This document shows positions 51,501-61,339 of a stretch of DNA of 64,000 nucleotides, piece after piece. How positions within the stretch are numbered: position 1 is the first letter of the stretch; each line of letters opens with the position of its first letter. The DNA is from Protonemura montana (Eukaryota; Arthropoda; Insecta; Plecoptera; Nemouridae). A model generated the notes under the pieces. The model was not told the origin of the DNA, did not search any database, and worked only from the letters and a program-made list of their open reading frames with translations. The stretch spans positions 15,799,701 through 15,863,700 of the forward strand of contig OX387607.1 of the NCBI GenBank assembly GCA_947568835.1, in the 5' to 3' direction. The position numbers and the translations under genes are program-made.

Positions 51501-54500
51501 ATACACATGACCAGTTCTGTTCGGGAGGGATGCTTGGAGGGATGAAAGTTAGTACAGCAACTTCACTCGCCTTGCTTATCAACCTCTCGACAGCATGGAT
51601 TTGTGGAGGAATCCTGTTGTTCGCGTTGTACCGTCCTTCGGAAGGGACGTTAAGCCGGTGGTCCCTTGGTCTTCGACAGGAGTAGGCTACGTGCCAACAC
51701 CGGGTTTCCCCTCCTCCCTTCTAGGCTAGGTTAGGTTCATCATCATCCTCATCAACATCCACTCATTCACCAACGCCATTAGACCAGTGCCGCATGACAA
51801 AATGTCAAAACAGTGCGTCGTTAAACACCACAAATAATAATAATAATAATAACAAAAGAAGAGAAGAGTTTATTTTACAGTCTGTAAAACTTGACAAATC
51901 GAAACTATCAAACACAACACAAGCGTTCTTGATGTTCACATTTTGCGTCCACCTAATCTCCTTAAAAGGACAACAAGAGCTGCTCCTGCTTAAACAGCAT
52001 GCTTCCCGGCAAATTGAATTACTCAGGAGCATCTCTCCACAATCGTAACTACCACCAAATTGCATCTACCATCTCTCCCAACTCCCGCCTCAACCTCAAG
52101 CGGTTCCCAGCCTCCCCATTGGCTGGAGCTTGTGAGAGCAAGATTCACTCGCGGTTTTATCACCCCATCCCATCCGAGCAAGCATTGTCATCGTAATGGA
52201 TCGCTTAGTCTAACGAGGATGGCCCATTACGAGGAACGAACCGAGCACCCTGCCGTGAAGGGTGCCATAAAAGTGACTTCAGCCATCATTCCACTAACAG
52301 GATCATCAATTAATTGCTTAATAAAATATATGTGCCACTGATCTTTGTGTGTTTTAACCATTTTACGAGCCCATGACTGCCATATAGCCCTTTTTGAAAC
52401 GGGCCATATGAAATTGTCTGCCATTTCGAATGCGCTTTACTTTGTTTTGAGCGAATTAAACTCGAATGTTAGTCAATTTTACCATCCACGGATTTTCGCT
52501 GCGTGTTTTTTTCTATTTATTGGCATCTATAAAGACGGAAAGTAATTTCTGTGAAGCCGTTTAGAGTTTATCTTCCGGCCAGTAGCAGCCATCGCGTGAT
52601 ATTAAAGCGTTCCCTGGTTTTGTGGAAAGATTTCCTCCAGACTTTCATCTTGTTAACATGTGTTCCACGACGGAGAAGGAGAAGACGCCCGCAAAGAGCA
52701 TCGCATTACATTACCGGGGGGCGTGTGGGTGGGGTTGGGGTTCCAAGGGGAGGGGGACGAGGATCGGGTGACGTGGAAGACAATCCAGTTAAGTAAGTGG
52801 CTCTTTGCCGTGAACGCTGCAACCCGCAGCACAGCACACAAGTTAACTCTGAAAGTTGTCTGGTGCGGTTTTCTCTTGGCTCCTGTTCAAGATGCTCGGG
52901 TGAACACCAAGTTAAGCCTGTGTACGCAGGGGGTATTTTATCTAACAACATAAGATAAGATGAGAGAGGGGAGAAGATAGGAGGACGGAGATGAAACGCT
53001 TCTTTGCTGGATATAAAAGTTCCTCAAGCACGTGCACGTCGTCTTCAAAGAGACAAACACTCAAAAATATGTCGCATCAATAATAAAAAGTATTATCTTC
53101 TGTTCATTCAGACAACACAAGTGAACATGATTAAAATTCTTTACATTTCCTCGCGCATTCCTTTATTTGGCCCAATTGTCTCATAATTTCCTTTATTTTT
53201 GTATTCGTGTTTTATTATAATTGTGGACAAATCGCGTTGTGTTGCCGAGCCCCCAACATTTCGACGCGTCTCACGCAGGCTTCGGAGGAAATCAAATTTT
53301 GTGTCGAAATATCATTCTTTGTCTCTCTCCCTCCGTGGCTGTCTCATCAAATGATCATTTTATGATATTACCTCCGCCGCAGCCCCACCTCCCACCCCTC
53401 CTACCCCTACCACCCCTCAACCCGCACATCTGTGCTTTGTTCGAGCTTCTGAGGAGATGCTATTAACGTAATTGAGACCATGGCAAGAAGTGGGGGGGAT
53501 GAAAGACGCCGACCACAGCGTCGCGGCGCCAACGCAGAGCCCGGCGAAGATTTGCGAATTGGGGAATTCAATTTAATCGCCATCGAAATCTCGATGACCC
53601 TTTCAGCTAATTTCATTGCGATGTCGTCTGCATAGTAATAATATTGATACCGATTGGCTTCTGTCCGGTTCCTTTTACTAATGGGGAAATTATCAATCAA
53701 GAAAATCTCTGTTTTAACTGCACAATGACAGGACAAGTGATTTAAAAGTTAAAAGTAATGTCAATTTTAAATTGCAGCTCGTGATATTTATGCCCAACAT
53801 TTCAATAACAATCACAGAACAGTTTTCACAAATCTTTTAAGAAAATATCTAAAAGCTCAATCTGCAGTACCGCTAACATAAGAGACCAGAAATCATGTGC
53901 TATATTTTTAATTAATATTTAACCCAACTTCTTACTCTTGGCGTCTTGTCGCCGGTCTACGCCGAGCGTCGCCGAGACCGACGCCTGGCGTCGATTGGAC
54001 GACATCTTAGTCTAAGGGGGCGGAGACAACTAGAAGCTAACTAACGCTAATGGAATTGACGTTCAAGTTATGAGTTGTAATTTCCTCTACGTTCACTTTC
54101 TTAGCTACCGAACGCCTATTAGCAAGTTAAGCAGAACACCACGACAATCTCCATTATTAAATTGTCCGGCTAAAGCTTTAATCTATAAAGCTTTTACACT
54201 TTAATCCACCTTAAAACGCTTGCACACCTTTTACCCAAATTAATTACAACTTCAATCTAGATGCCATAAAATAAAGCTCAAATGAAAATAAAAAAAAGCT
54301 TTTCTTTAAGCATTTTCTTCAATTCGTTTTTTTTTCTCTGACGGAAAACCGATGAAAGCGCAACATCCAATGAAACTGGACAGATTCCCAATCTAAGGCT
54401 GGATCTTTGAGCCCCTAGACAAGCTTCGGATGGTTTTGACAGGCGTTGCTATGGTTACTAACGGTTGCTAACGGTTGATCTAGATGAAACGCTAGTGTCG

Positions 54501-57500
54501 CCGCATGCGTTTGTCATTATTAAATCATCATGAAGAACTACGGTTGAACAGAAAGTCAAAGCTCTCTTTCGTATGGGACTTGGTGTAAGCGAAGTTAACA
54601 AAGATTTAAGTGTAATATGTTGGTGATGGTTCCCTCCATTACAGGGGGCTACGCTAGAGGGAGGCTGGGTGTAGTGACAACACTAAATATTTCATCGGTC
54701 TAAACAGTGAAACCCTGTACGCGTTACATTATGCATGAACATTGGGCCCATAGAAAGATAGAGGAGTCATGCATGAATTATAGAGTTGTCTACTTTGAAA
54801 CTGTCGACTGACGGCTGTATACAAAAGACACTTTGTGACCTTTATAAGCGAGCTCTTGAGTGACAATACCACTTATCAATAAAGCTTTTACCAGCCGCGT
54901 TTTTTATCACTTATATGTGTCGATCAATTTTTGCTTTATTTATTTTTTTTTACCTTTCCAAAAGAATTCAAAAATGTATGCTGTTCTTAGCATTGAAATG
55001 AGCTTAAAAATGTTGACTGGTTTGGCTCTTTGCATTCGATTCGCCGCGAATTTTGGCTTGTAACAAACTTGCTGTTTTGAAAACTGTTAAACTGTTGAGT
55101 GTATGGTTCTAGGTAGAGAAACAACGTCAATGTTACAGTCTCTGCGTGAAAGATGGCCGCCAAATGACTACCTTACCGACAAAATTGCCGAGTACCGGAA
55201 CATCACGTTAAGTGGAGCCACTGTCGTATGAAATTTAATTTCGATATTTCTTGTAGGTTAACTCGCTTTTGAGACTTTTCATGCTCAAAAAATCTCCATC
55301 AATGTTTACCTCAACGATTGATGTACATGTAACGATATTAAAAAGTGACTTCTAACCCTTCTAAGAAAGTGAATTCTTCAGCCCGTCGGAATCTAATCTT
55401 CACCTCTAACCTAAAAGTATTGACAACTCATGTCTATGTCACGTCATCACCGATCTTAAGTGACACACGCGTGAGTCTTGCAAAGTGGATGTTCTTTCCA
55501 ATGTTTGCCTCACCCACGCTTTTAAAACTTCTCACCAGCACAAAATGGACTCTAATCGTGCACACCATGCCACGGCTCTCCATGGACTTCAAGAATTCAG
55601 TGGCTTGGAACATATCTTGCAATTGGGAATCTCGATTCAATGCTTTGATAGCAAATCTGAGTCTTGTAACATAGTTGCTGGTCTGCCTTTTAACAAGAAG
55701 ATGACGTGGTTTCAGCTGCTACATCTTGCAATTGTTGGGAGTCTCTCGATTTCTTTCCTTCCGGGCAATAATTAACTTCATCCGTGAAGCCATGGTGATG
55801 AGAAACATTTGAATTGTTGCAACTTTCAACAATATTTGGAGAAGTAATTTATTAAAAGACAATCAATTTCAACATAGAATTGAGTGATCAGCTTTATTAT
55901 TGATGTCAAAACATTGCTTTTTGTAAAGTTCTTGCCAAGCTTGTGGTTCTATAAGAAGCTCCAACTGGCACGCACTGGCACGCACTGACACGCACTGGCA
56001 CGCACTGACACGCACTGGCACGCACTGACACGCACTGGCTAGCACTGACTAGCACTGACTAGCACTGACTAGCACTGGCACGCACTGACACGCACTGGCT
56101 AGCACTGACTAGCACTGACTAGCACTGACTAGCACTGGCTAGCACTGACTAGCACTGGCACGCACTGGCAAGATGCATCCTGCCTAGAGGGTAAAGTGCC
56201 CGCTGAATTATTGAGCGTGTTAGTTGCTACGGAGCATCTTTAAGGATGTCAACGCTTCGCTTGACATTCGCGGCTTTTCAAGAAGCTCTTTTGACTGACG
56301 TTCGGAAAGGAAACGATCAGAGAGATCGCGCCAAGTGTCAAAGAAATTTGGGTTTTTTTTTTTTGTTTGAACTTCGTGTGAAATATTTGTATCCACGCAC
56401 TTGTCCCCAGCGAATAAAATCTGAACAAAAGCAAATAATTTCATGTTCATGCAATGTTCTTCAATGCCTACTCAGTAAACCGAACTGGATAATTAGCTGC
56501 CAAGTCAGGTTTAATTACAAAATTCATGCCAAGAAAGTGAATTAAGATCTCAACTGTGAACCGCCACGAAATCATTGTTGATTGATTAATTAATTATTAC
56601 TTAAATCACGCGTAGGCAGCGAGGACTCGGCTCTAAATCAAGATTGCAAGTCAGCGCTGGATATATTTGTAATAAATTGCCAAAAATTCTCCCCCCCCCC
56701 CCCCCCCCCCCGACATCAGGCTGAATTTGGTTTAACATCTGCACGTTCCCAGAATTAATTACATGTTGCAAAGGTAAATTTACAGGCAACAAGTTTTAAG
56801 TTTAAGTCAAAGTTTTAATCAAAAGGGAATGTTATGTTTTATAGCAAAATTCGTTACGGTTTCTCCGTGGAAGAGTGCGGTTAAAATTGCATAAGCTCCG
56901 TTTATCTAGGTTCCAATTTTAATCGGAGATTAAAACAAAGAGAAAATGATAAGAAATATGGCAAGAAATACATTTGAATGGAAATTTTAATATTATTTTT
57001 TAAGTGTTTCCATTTCAAAAAAAAATCATGAAAATCAGTAAATATGAATTAGGACTTTAGCTTGCTTTGCAACACACAAAGAAAGCCTACCTGTGATGGT
57101 TTTTAGACTCATGTCTACTTGATTTATCCTTAGCACTAGTTTTAAGAAAAACTATTTGACTGCTCTTACCCTTGAAGAAGTAACTAGTTTATGTTACGAA
57201 ACGTCGGGAAATTTTAGTAGCCCTTTACTTAGCATTTAAAACCCAGTTCAAATAGTTTTTCTTAAAAGCCTATCTATGTTTCTATCTATGTAGTATCTAT
57301 GCTATAGTCTGTTGATGGTGTGCTGTCCCATAGAACGGATGTCGGGTTTAAATAATAGAATGTCCTATGCGATTACCATGTCACCCCCTGGTATTACCAT
57401 GACGTATAGTGTCACATTGCCCCCATCCCCTCACGCGCTGTTTTAGCAGAAGTGCAGCTCGGGGTTTAATTAGGGGTTTAATTAATAATGCGCTCACCAC

Positions 57501-58666
57501 TTGTAGTACAATCGATAGAATATAGACTTGCCCGTGTCGACGTCATCATAGTTGGGCGTGGTAATTATTAATCGGGTTTAATTGTTGGCGCACCTAACGG
57601 TTGAGATTATCGGTCATGTGGCGTGATTTTGTTGGTTCTGTTGGCTGCATTGCGAAGACGACGAGCGGCGTGCTGTTTTCTAAATTCAAGGTTTATATAT
57701 GGGTGACCACTTTTGAGATGTCCAGCATCAAAAGCTGGTCACAACAATCCTGATTTCTTCTAAAGCAAACAATTTCTTTCAATATTTGCTCTCGTCTTCT
57801 TTTCAGATCTCCTTAATTTCTTAATTTCATTATTTTGTCTCTAAAATATCCCACCAATCATAAATTAATGTCACTGCTTCAAAATTATAATCGAGTTTTT
57901 CCTAGCGTTTCCTAGCAATAAAGATTTAGATGTAACTAAAATTCAGATTTTCCGTAGCGCTATGTTTTTGAAGGCCACGCCGTCTCAAGGCCACTGCATT
58001 TCACTTTTTGGGCTACCCCAAGGTCACGTGAAAAACATAAACAAGCTACAATCAAGCGCACTATGATTCCAGACAAAGATGCTATAGGATATAGCTTTCT
58101 GTTCCAGACGCTCATAGCACCTGAATCAACCTCTTCTAAAAGTCCCAAACAATTCTCTTCCGCTTTAGAACTGTTACTTATATGGTGCCAACCAATATTT
58201 TTTTTAAACTCAAACGAATTCCCCTGATTTGCCATAGAAATGTATCCACCAATCCTGTACTTGCTAAAAACCGAAAGGAAGTGTGTGTACCGATTTCGAA
58301 TCTAACCGACTTGCGGCCCCGTGTTGTTTTAGAAGACAAACAGCCGAGGAACGCGAGGCAGAACGTCAAGCAGCCAATCGTCTGATGATGTCGCTGCAGG
58401 CGGAGGCGATGAGCAAGGGAATGTACCACCCATCGAACGATCGGGGCAACCCCAACCCAGGGGACTCGCTTCAACACCATATGCAACATCAACATTCTAA
58501 CAACAACAACTCTAGCAGCACTCCGACCAGCCAACAACAACAAAACAACACTGCGTTGAGTGCATTGCAGAGTTTACAACCATGGGCGGGAGGAATGCCT
58601 CTGCCATCGGAACCACCCCCGCATTATCCAATCAATCCACCGCCGTTGGCTTCGCCGATTTGCTGA
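26834..58666 (+). CDS. Tlx: Tlx homeobox transcription factor (C15/clawless, TLX1/2/3 orthologue), three exons
   Basis: Nuclear homeodomain repressor/activator of the NK-linked Tlx/C15 class; in flies it patterns distal leg and antenna, in vertebrates neurons and spleen (family knowledge). Exons 26834-27563, 47764-47992 and 58333-58666 join in phases 1 and 2 to give 430 residues. Visible domains: Eh1 Groucho-binding motif FSISRLL (121-127); PBX-type motif FPW (213-215); Ala run (228-232); [16 protein letters not shown] arm (248-263), a Tlx hallmark; homeodomain 264-323 with WFQNRR (311-316) and the Tlx-specific Thr at homeodomain position 47 (T310); [10 protein letters not shown] (322-331); and a conserved C-terminal ALQSLQPW (397-404). 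The first in-frame ATG after a TAA at 26789 is used; M18 is an alternative. Introns are 20,200 and 10,340 bp and loaded with repeats. Single Tlx copy in the window; no other homeobox gene seen. Confidence 0.97.
28655..29204. repeat. Pentanucleotide array (ATGCC/AAGCC/TTGCC)n
   Basis: About 550 bp of 5-bp units built on NNGCC, where NN is AT, AA, TT, GT or GA. Variants are grouped in blocks (runs of AAGCC alternating with runs of ATGCC). No unit contains a stop in any frame, so all frames are open ([15 protein letters not shown] repeats); these are not genes. Sits about 1.1 kb into Tlx intron 1. Confidence 0.97.
29570..29617. repeat. Short tandem repeat, 16-bp unit
   Basis: Three copies of TTAAATCCTGGTAT(T/C)C-type sequence. 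Confidence 0.6.
30991..31008. repeat. (TG)n microsatellite
   Basis: Eight consecutive TG dinucleotides. Confidence 0.85.
31866..31910. repeat. (CCATTTTA)n short tandem repeat
   Basis: Four to five copies of CCATTTTA/CCATTTCA. Confidence 0.75.
33387..33421. repeat. 11-bp tandem repeat GTCAAACATTC
   Basis: Three exact copies of GTCAAACATTC, with decayed copies after. Confidence 0.8.
33965..34251 (-). mobile_element. tRNA-related SINE (family A), most complete copy
   Basis: Flanked by a perfect 13-bp duplication AACTAATCGATTG (33952-33964 and 34252-34264). In minus orientation it ends with AATAATAATT plus a poly-A tract, showing insertion by retroposition. Inside (34029-34091 reversed) is a tRNA-like segment with A-box TAGCTCAATGG and B-box GGTTCGA; it lies between two inverted copies of GTCTCAAAAAATGATGCCCA. 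The tRNA-like part is internal rather than at the 5' end, which is unusual for a SINE. Confidence 0.88.
34265..35736. other. Intronic, nothing recognised
   Basis: Includes a G-rich tract (34685-34725). No exon or known repeat supported. Confidence 0.4.
35737..36429. repeat. 46-bp satellite, about 15 copies
   Basis: Fifteen head-to-tail copies of a 46-bp unit beginning CTACAGTCGTGTTAGCCTAA and ending CCTGGTGGACTCTGA. Copies differ at a few sites (TCG/TTG, GCCACGG/GTCACAG, GACTCTGA/GAATCTAA); the central copies share TTGTG and the edge copies TCGTG, as expected from unequal exchange. No spacers, so not a CRISPR array. Confidence 0.97.
37030..37190 (+). repeat. Interspersed repeat family B, copy 2
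   Basis: Contains ACTCGCATCTAAGATTGG, GTTGATGCACATGTGTCG, AACGGCAGCAAGCGCCATCG and the hairpin GTGGTTACAACCGTAACCAC. Shared with copies at 4796, 48030 and 61340; its left part also matches 55255-55345. Confidence 0.65.
40422..40655. mobile_element. Foldback element with hammerhead-like core, copy F3
   Basis: Bounded by an exact 15-bp duplication ACAACTGGCCAGTTT (40407-40421 and 40656-40670). Same arms and GATAAATCAAGTAGACATGA end as F2, with a shorter loop. The core near 40519-40550 is CAGAAGTAAC, an 8-nt loop, GTTGCGAAACGTCG; its helix II retains pairing through a G-U. Confidence 0.9.
40671..42080. other. Intronic, nothing recognised
   Basis: Contains a G-rich strand-biased block (41750-41790) and ACCCCCGACCACCCCCG repeats near 41830. 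No exon supported. Confidence 0.4.
42081..42220 (-). mobile_element. tRNA-related SINE (family A), deleted copy
   Basis: Retains CTCTCAAAAATTGATGTCCA, the reversed B-box (CTCGAACCCC), its inverted partner and the AATTTAAATCAGATTT end. The A-box and much of the middle are deleted. No duplication found. Confidence 0.65.
42619..42722. repeat. 19-bp tandem repeat
   Basis: About five copies of GATGCCATTTCAAAAGTAT. Confidence 0.9.
42723..47699. other. 3' part of Tlx intron 1, nothing coding
   Basis: About 5 kb of AT-rich sequence. A (CA)n of six units lies near 45220. No exon or recognised repeat. Confidence 0.45.
47764..47992 (+). CDS. Tlx: Tlx exon 2 (homeodomain)
   Basis: Acceptor CCTTCCTTGTTCTAG, donor AG|GTAATG. 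Codes the end of codon 244 to two bases of codon 320: [19 protein letters not shown], then homeodomain positions 1-56 with recognition helix [13 protein letters not shown]. The intron begins GTAATG, so unspliced RNA meets a TAA straight after TKWR. The exon is markedly more GC-rich than its flanks. Confidence 0.97.
48030..48190 (-). repeat. Interspersed repeat family B, copy 3
   Basis: TTCTGCTGAGCAAACGAG, CCGATGGCGCTTGCAGCCGT and CCTTTTTTAACAAACC match the reverse complement of copies 2 and 4. Starts only about 40 bp after Tlx exon 2. Confidence 0.65.
50030..50193. mobile_element. Second foldback family, about 165 bp
   Basis: Arms 50030-50092 and 50131-50193 are inverted repeats (GTGTTTTTCGG...GGTCTCACGTCT). 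On the minus strand the loop region (50135-50089) reads CGTCTC CTGAAGATG...GTGGAAACGTT GAGACG, so a CTGAAGA...GAAAC core lies within its own closing stem. It shares no extended identity with the F1-F4 family. Confidence 0.8.
51313..51853 (+). mobile_element. Full-length 5S-rRNA-derived SINE (promoter segment duplicated)
   Basis: Flanked by a 9-bp duplication AAAAGAAGA (51304-51312 and 51854-51862). The head (to ~51412) is 5S-rRNA-like: CGGTTCTCGTTAGATCACCG, AGTTAAGCAACACTGCGC and GGGTGACC, which correspond to the 5S body with its pol III box A and box C. The segment ending in the box C region is repeated once (period ~92 bp). A unique body, a CATCATCCTCATC stretch and CAAAACAGTGCGTCGTTAAA then lead to a (TAA)n tail. 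This is a SINE3-type architecture. Open frames in it are incidental. Confidence 0.9.
54520..54623 (+). pseudogene. Possible transposase helix-turn-helix remnant
   Basis: One frame reads [20 protein letters not shown] (from 54540), shaped like the N-terminal helix-turn-helix of Tc1-like transposases, and stops soon after. No DDE domain or inverted terminal repeats nearby. Could be coincidence. Confidence 0.3.
55255..55345 (+). repeat. Family B-related fragment
   Basis: ACTCGCTTTTGAGAC...CTCAAAAAATCTCCATC...GATTGATGTACATGTAACG matches the left part of copies 2 and 4. The core hairpin is absent. Confidence 0.5.
55964..56170. repeat. 10-bp satellite (GGCACGCACT/GACTAGCACT)n
   Basis: About 20 copies of a 10-bp unit; two subtypes (CACGCACT and TAGCACT) occur in alternating blocks. 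In Tlx intron 2. Confidence 0.95.
56691..56711. repeat. Poly-C run, 21 bases
   Basis: Uninterrupted run of 21 C after AAAATTCT. Length is likely to vary between individuals or reads. Confidence 0.95.
57096..57265. mobile_element. Foldback element with hammerhead-like core, copy F4 (one arm deleted)
   Basis: Flanked by an imperfect duplication AAGCCTAYCTRTG (57083-57095 and 57266-57278). Order TTTTTAGACTCATGTCTACT, AAACTATTTGACTG, then the right arm with the core TTGAAGAAGTAAC, an 8-nt loop, GTTACGAAACGTCGG (57172-57207). Most of the left arm is missing. Confidence 0.82.
58333..58666 (+). CDS. Tlx: Tlx exon 3 (C-terminal)
   Basis: Acceptor GTTGTTTTAG; completes R320 and codes residues 321-430, ending in TGA at 58664-58666. 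Carries the end of the homeodomain, [10 protein letters not shown], a His/Asn/Gln-rich linker (367-392) and the conserved ALQSLQPW (397-404). The first bases form a TAG/AAG tandem acceptor (see findings). Confidence 0.96.
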
Positions 58667-58930
58667 ATTTTTCAATCGGTTTTTTTTATTTTTTATTTGG
58701 ACTTTTTATGCGTTTTTGTTACTAATTTTTGTGCGTTTATACAGCGCTTGCTTTTAGCCACAAGCACTGCGAGAAATCGGCTTTCACGTGTCATTTTCAA
58801 ATTAGTTTCGAATTTTGTTTACCACGTTCTGCTTGCTTTGCATAAAATAACGAAATTCACTTTGTAAATAGAATTCATTCAAATAAAATCAAATAAAATT
58901 TTGATGTAAAATATTAAATTTTGTGATAGA
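58667..58930 (+). terminator. Tlx 3' UTR and poly(A) signals
   Basis: T-rich 3' UTR with two AATAAA hexamers in a row (58882-58887 and 58892-58897), about 220 bases after the stop. A further AATAAATAAA at 59190 could end a longer form. Confidence 0.7.
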
Positions 58931-59295
58931 CTAATTTTAAATAATTGATTGTTTGATATAGCGAATTATACTGTAAAGAAAATATTGTAAAAGCGTGATT
59001 CCGTTTTTATTAAGAAATGCCATACACCTAAATATTGTGTTTGTATTTATATGTAATTTATTAGCTGTCTAGCGAAGAACACTCGTGCAATCGAAGTCGG
59101 CCTCTTTGGGGTCGGCCTCCATTTAATTATAGGCTTCGATCACATATAGGTTGACTAGAACAGTATTGCTTGATGTCTTTGTTGAACACAATAAATAAAT
59201 CAAACATTTTCAATAAACATACCTGACTTATTTCTACCTGAAACGGAGCTTCTTATCCATCATTCCGATTTTCCAATGTTATCATATTTATTCCA
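58931..59295. other. 3' flank of Tlx
   Basis: Contains a short inverted or direct motif pair GTCGGCCTCTTTGGGGTCGG near 59097. No gene. Confidence 0.45.
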
Positions 59296-59670
59296 CCGAA
59301 CGGTTTGGCGTGTTGGAAACACCGGTCCTCATGAGATCACTGAAGTTAAGCAGCACTGCGCTGGGTCAGGTATTGTATGGGTGACCATCATACACATGAC
59401 CAGTTCTGTTCGGGAGAGAGATTAGAGTGATGAAAGTTAGTACAGCAACTTCACTCGCCTTGCTTATCAACCTCTCGACAGCATGGATTTGTGGAGGAAT
59501 CCTGCTGTTCGAGTTGTACCTTCCTCCGGTGGTCCCCTTGGTCTTCGACAAGAGTAAGCTACGTGCCGGCACCGGGTTTCCCCTTCGGTATAACGCACTC
59601 ATTCACAGACGCATTCCCAGTTTGCCTTGGGGCCAGTCGTCAAAACAGTGCGTCGTTAAGCACAACAAAC
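59296..59670 (+). mobile_element. 5S-rRNA-derived SINE with a single promoter segment
   Basis: Head ACCGGTCCTCATGAGATCAC, GAAGTTAAGCAGCACTGCGC and GGGTGACC resembles 5S rRNA; the 3' end is CAAAACAGTGCGTCGTTAAG. Only one copy of the box C segment, in contrast with the copies at 51313 (two) and 14244 (three). No clear target-site duplication. Confidence 0.85.
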
Positions 59671-61339
59671 CAATTAGCTTTATAATTGTAATCATTAATA
59701 GTTAATGCCTGATCTCATCCCGGTTCGGTGTTGTGTTATTCACGTGGCTTCTATTTGCCTGCAATGAAATGAATGAAAGACCGTTGCACCCTTCGCGAGT
59801 TAACCTTTTGAATGAACGACGCACAAAAAAAATAATAGTTTACGTTGCCCCACCTAACGGCAAGGTTACCACATTATTGCGTGCGTCTTCAATGAAATTT
59901 CATCGCAGGTTTGCTTTTCAACATTTCGGCAGTAATGTGGTTTCCGTTTCTCCGAAGAAGACATGTGCCTTGGCCAGCTAATGAGGAAGCTGCGACGGAA
60001 GGAAGGCTTCTAGCAAACAAGTGGCGTGTCTTCTTTACCTGCCGAACACGTCATCACCAATTACATTCTGAAATACAAGTCACAGAAATGTTGAGAAAGG
60101 TTGAGAAACCAGACGGAAATCCCGAGTCGCTATCGATCAAGGAGAAAGCATTCAATGCAAGTGTTTTAATCTTTATGTGTTGGTGGCGACAGATTATCTT
60201 GCTTCAGGGATGAAATATTAGAGTGGATTGAAAGTGGGTTCTAATAGATTTTCAACAATTTAGATTGGTATGGGGTGGCTTTTGAAAGCATGCAATTAAA
60301 GCTACAAGTTTAGACATTCTCTGAGACACTTTTCAAGGCTTTTCTTGGCCGTTGTTTCGGTGTGGTCTGTTTATCTTTGAAAAGCAAGGTTATGTTGACA
60401 ATTTACTAATAAAGATACAAGTTCGATGCTATTACAAGCTGGTCAGTAATTCAGGGGATAACCCGGAGCCAGGCATAGATGATGTAAAGTTTGATGTGAT
60501 GCTTGATGTAATGCAGTTTGAACAATGTCCGCCCATTACATATCAGAACCACGTGAAAGTTTCGTGCATTTTTGAGCTGATGAAGAATAATATCTATGTG
60601 TGTAAAACGTTACAGCGTCGAATGGGAAAGGAAGGGTTGAACCCAAGGGTTGAATTAGAATCGCAATCGGAGAATAAATCTAGAATTAATCCATTTAGGT
60701 TCACTCAAATTGTTGTAGTCTAGGAGTTGTCCAAAAAACGGGTTCAAAACGTTTTGTCAGCAACGCAAAAAAATAAAGCCCCACGAATGGCACGGGGGGA
60801 TAATAAAATGAATTATAAATGTGAAATTGAACAGCTTGAAATGTGCGTTGGTGGGTGAAAAAAAAACGCCGAGCCTAAGATCGTGATTGGTTCATGAATC
60901 AATGGGTTAGTGAAGACCGCATGTGGATGTCCCCCGCTCGATTGGGGCGAGTGGTCAAGGGGGGGGTAGGGTGGGATGGGGTGTGGGACGAGGTCCATTA
61001 ACATGTCACTCAGGTCATCCTGGTGTCCGGACAGATTTAACAGTGCTACGCGTTCAATTAGTAGAGGTTGCAGACCAAGCCGTGCAGAGGTCGGTCCTAG
61101 ACGCGGAAATTTATTTTGGGTGTAACACGAAGTCATTTACTAATCAGGTGCGATTGAAAGTTTGAAAGGAAAAACACTTCCGTAACCGCAGTTCATCAAA
61201 CTATAAAATTGAGAATGATTATATTTTTGTATTCCTTGAAAGCGTTATTTTCTACAATGTGCCATCCTGTTAGTTACTTTCAAGGTAGTAGTCATAGCAA
61301 CAAGCAGTTAAACCAGCTGTTATGTTGAATCTGTGGGTT
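59671..61339. other. Intergenic, nothing firm
   Basis: A 123-codon open frame (60352-60723) begins with TTG and lacks an early ATG or splice sites. A G-rich tract lies at 60955-60990. No recognised gene. Confidence 0.4.

Larger units (their letters stand above)
47993..58332 (+). other. Tlx intron 2
   Basis: 10.3 kb, GT...TAG. Contains family B copy 3, a 50-kb-position foldback, a full-length 5S SINE, the 10-bp satellite, a poly-C run and foldback F4. The intervals 48200-50000, 50200-51300, 51870-54500 and 57290-58300 show no exon or further repeat I can support. Confidence 0.9.

Noticed and set aside
60352-60723. 123-codon frame
   Set aside because: It begins with TTG, its first ATG is well inside, and no protein family is recognised.
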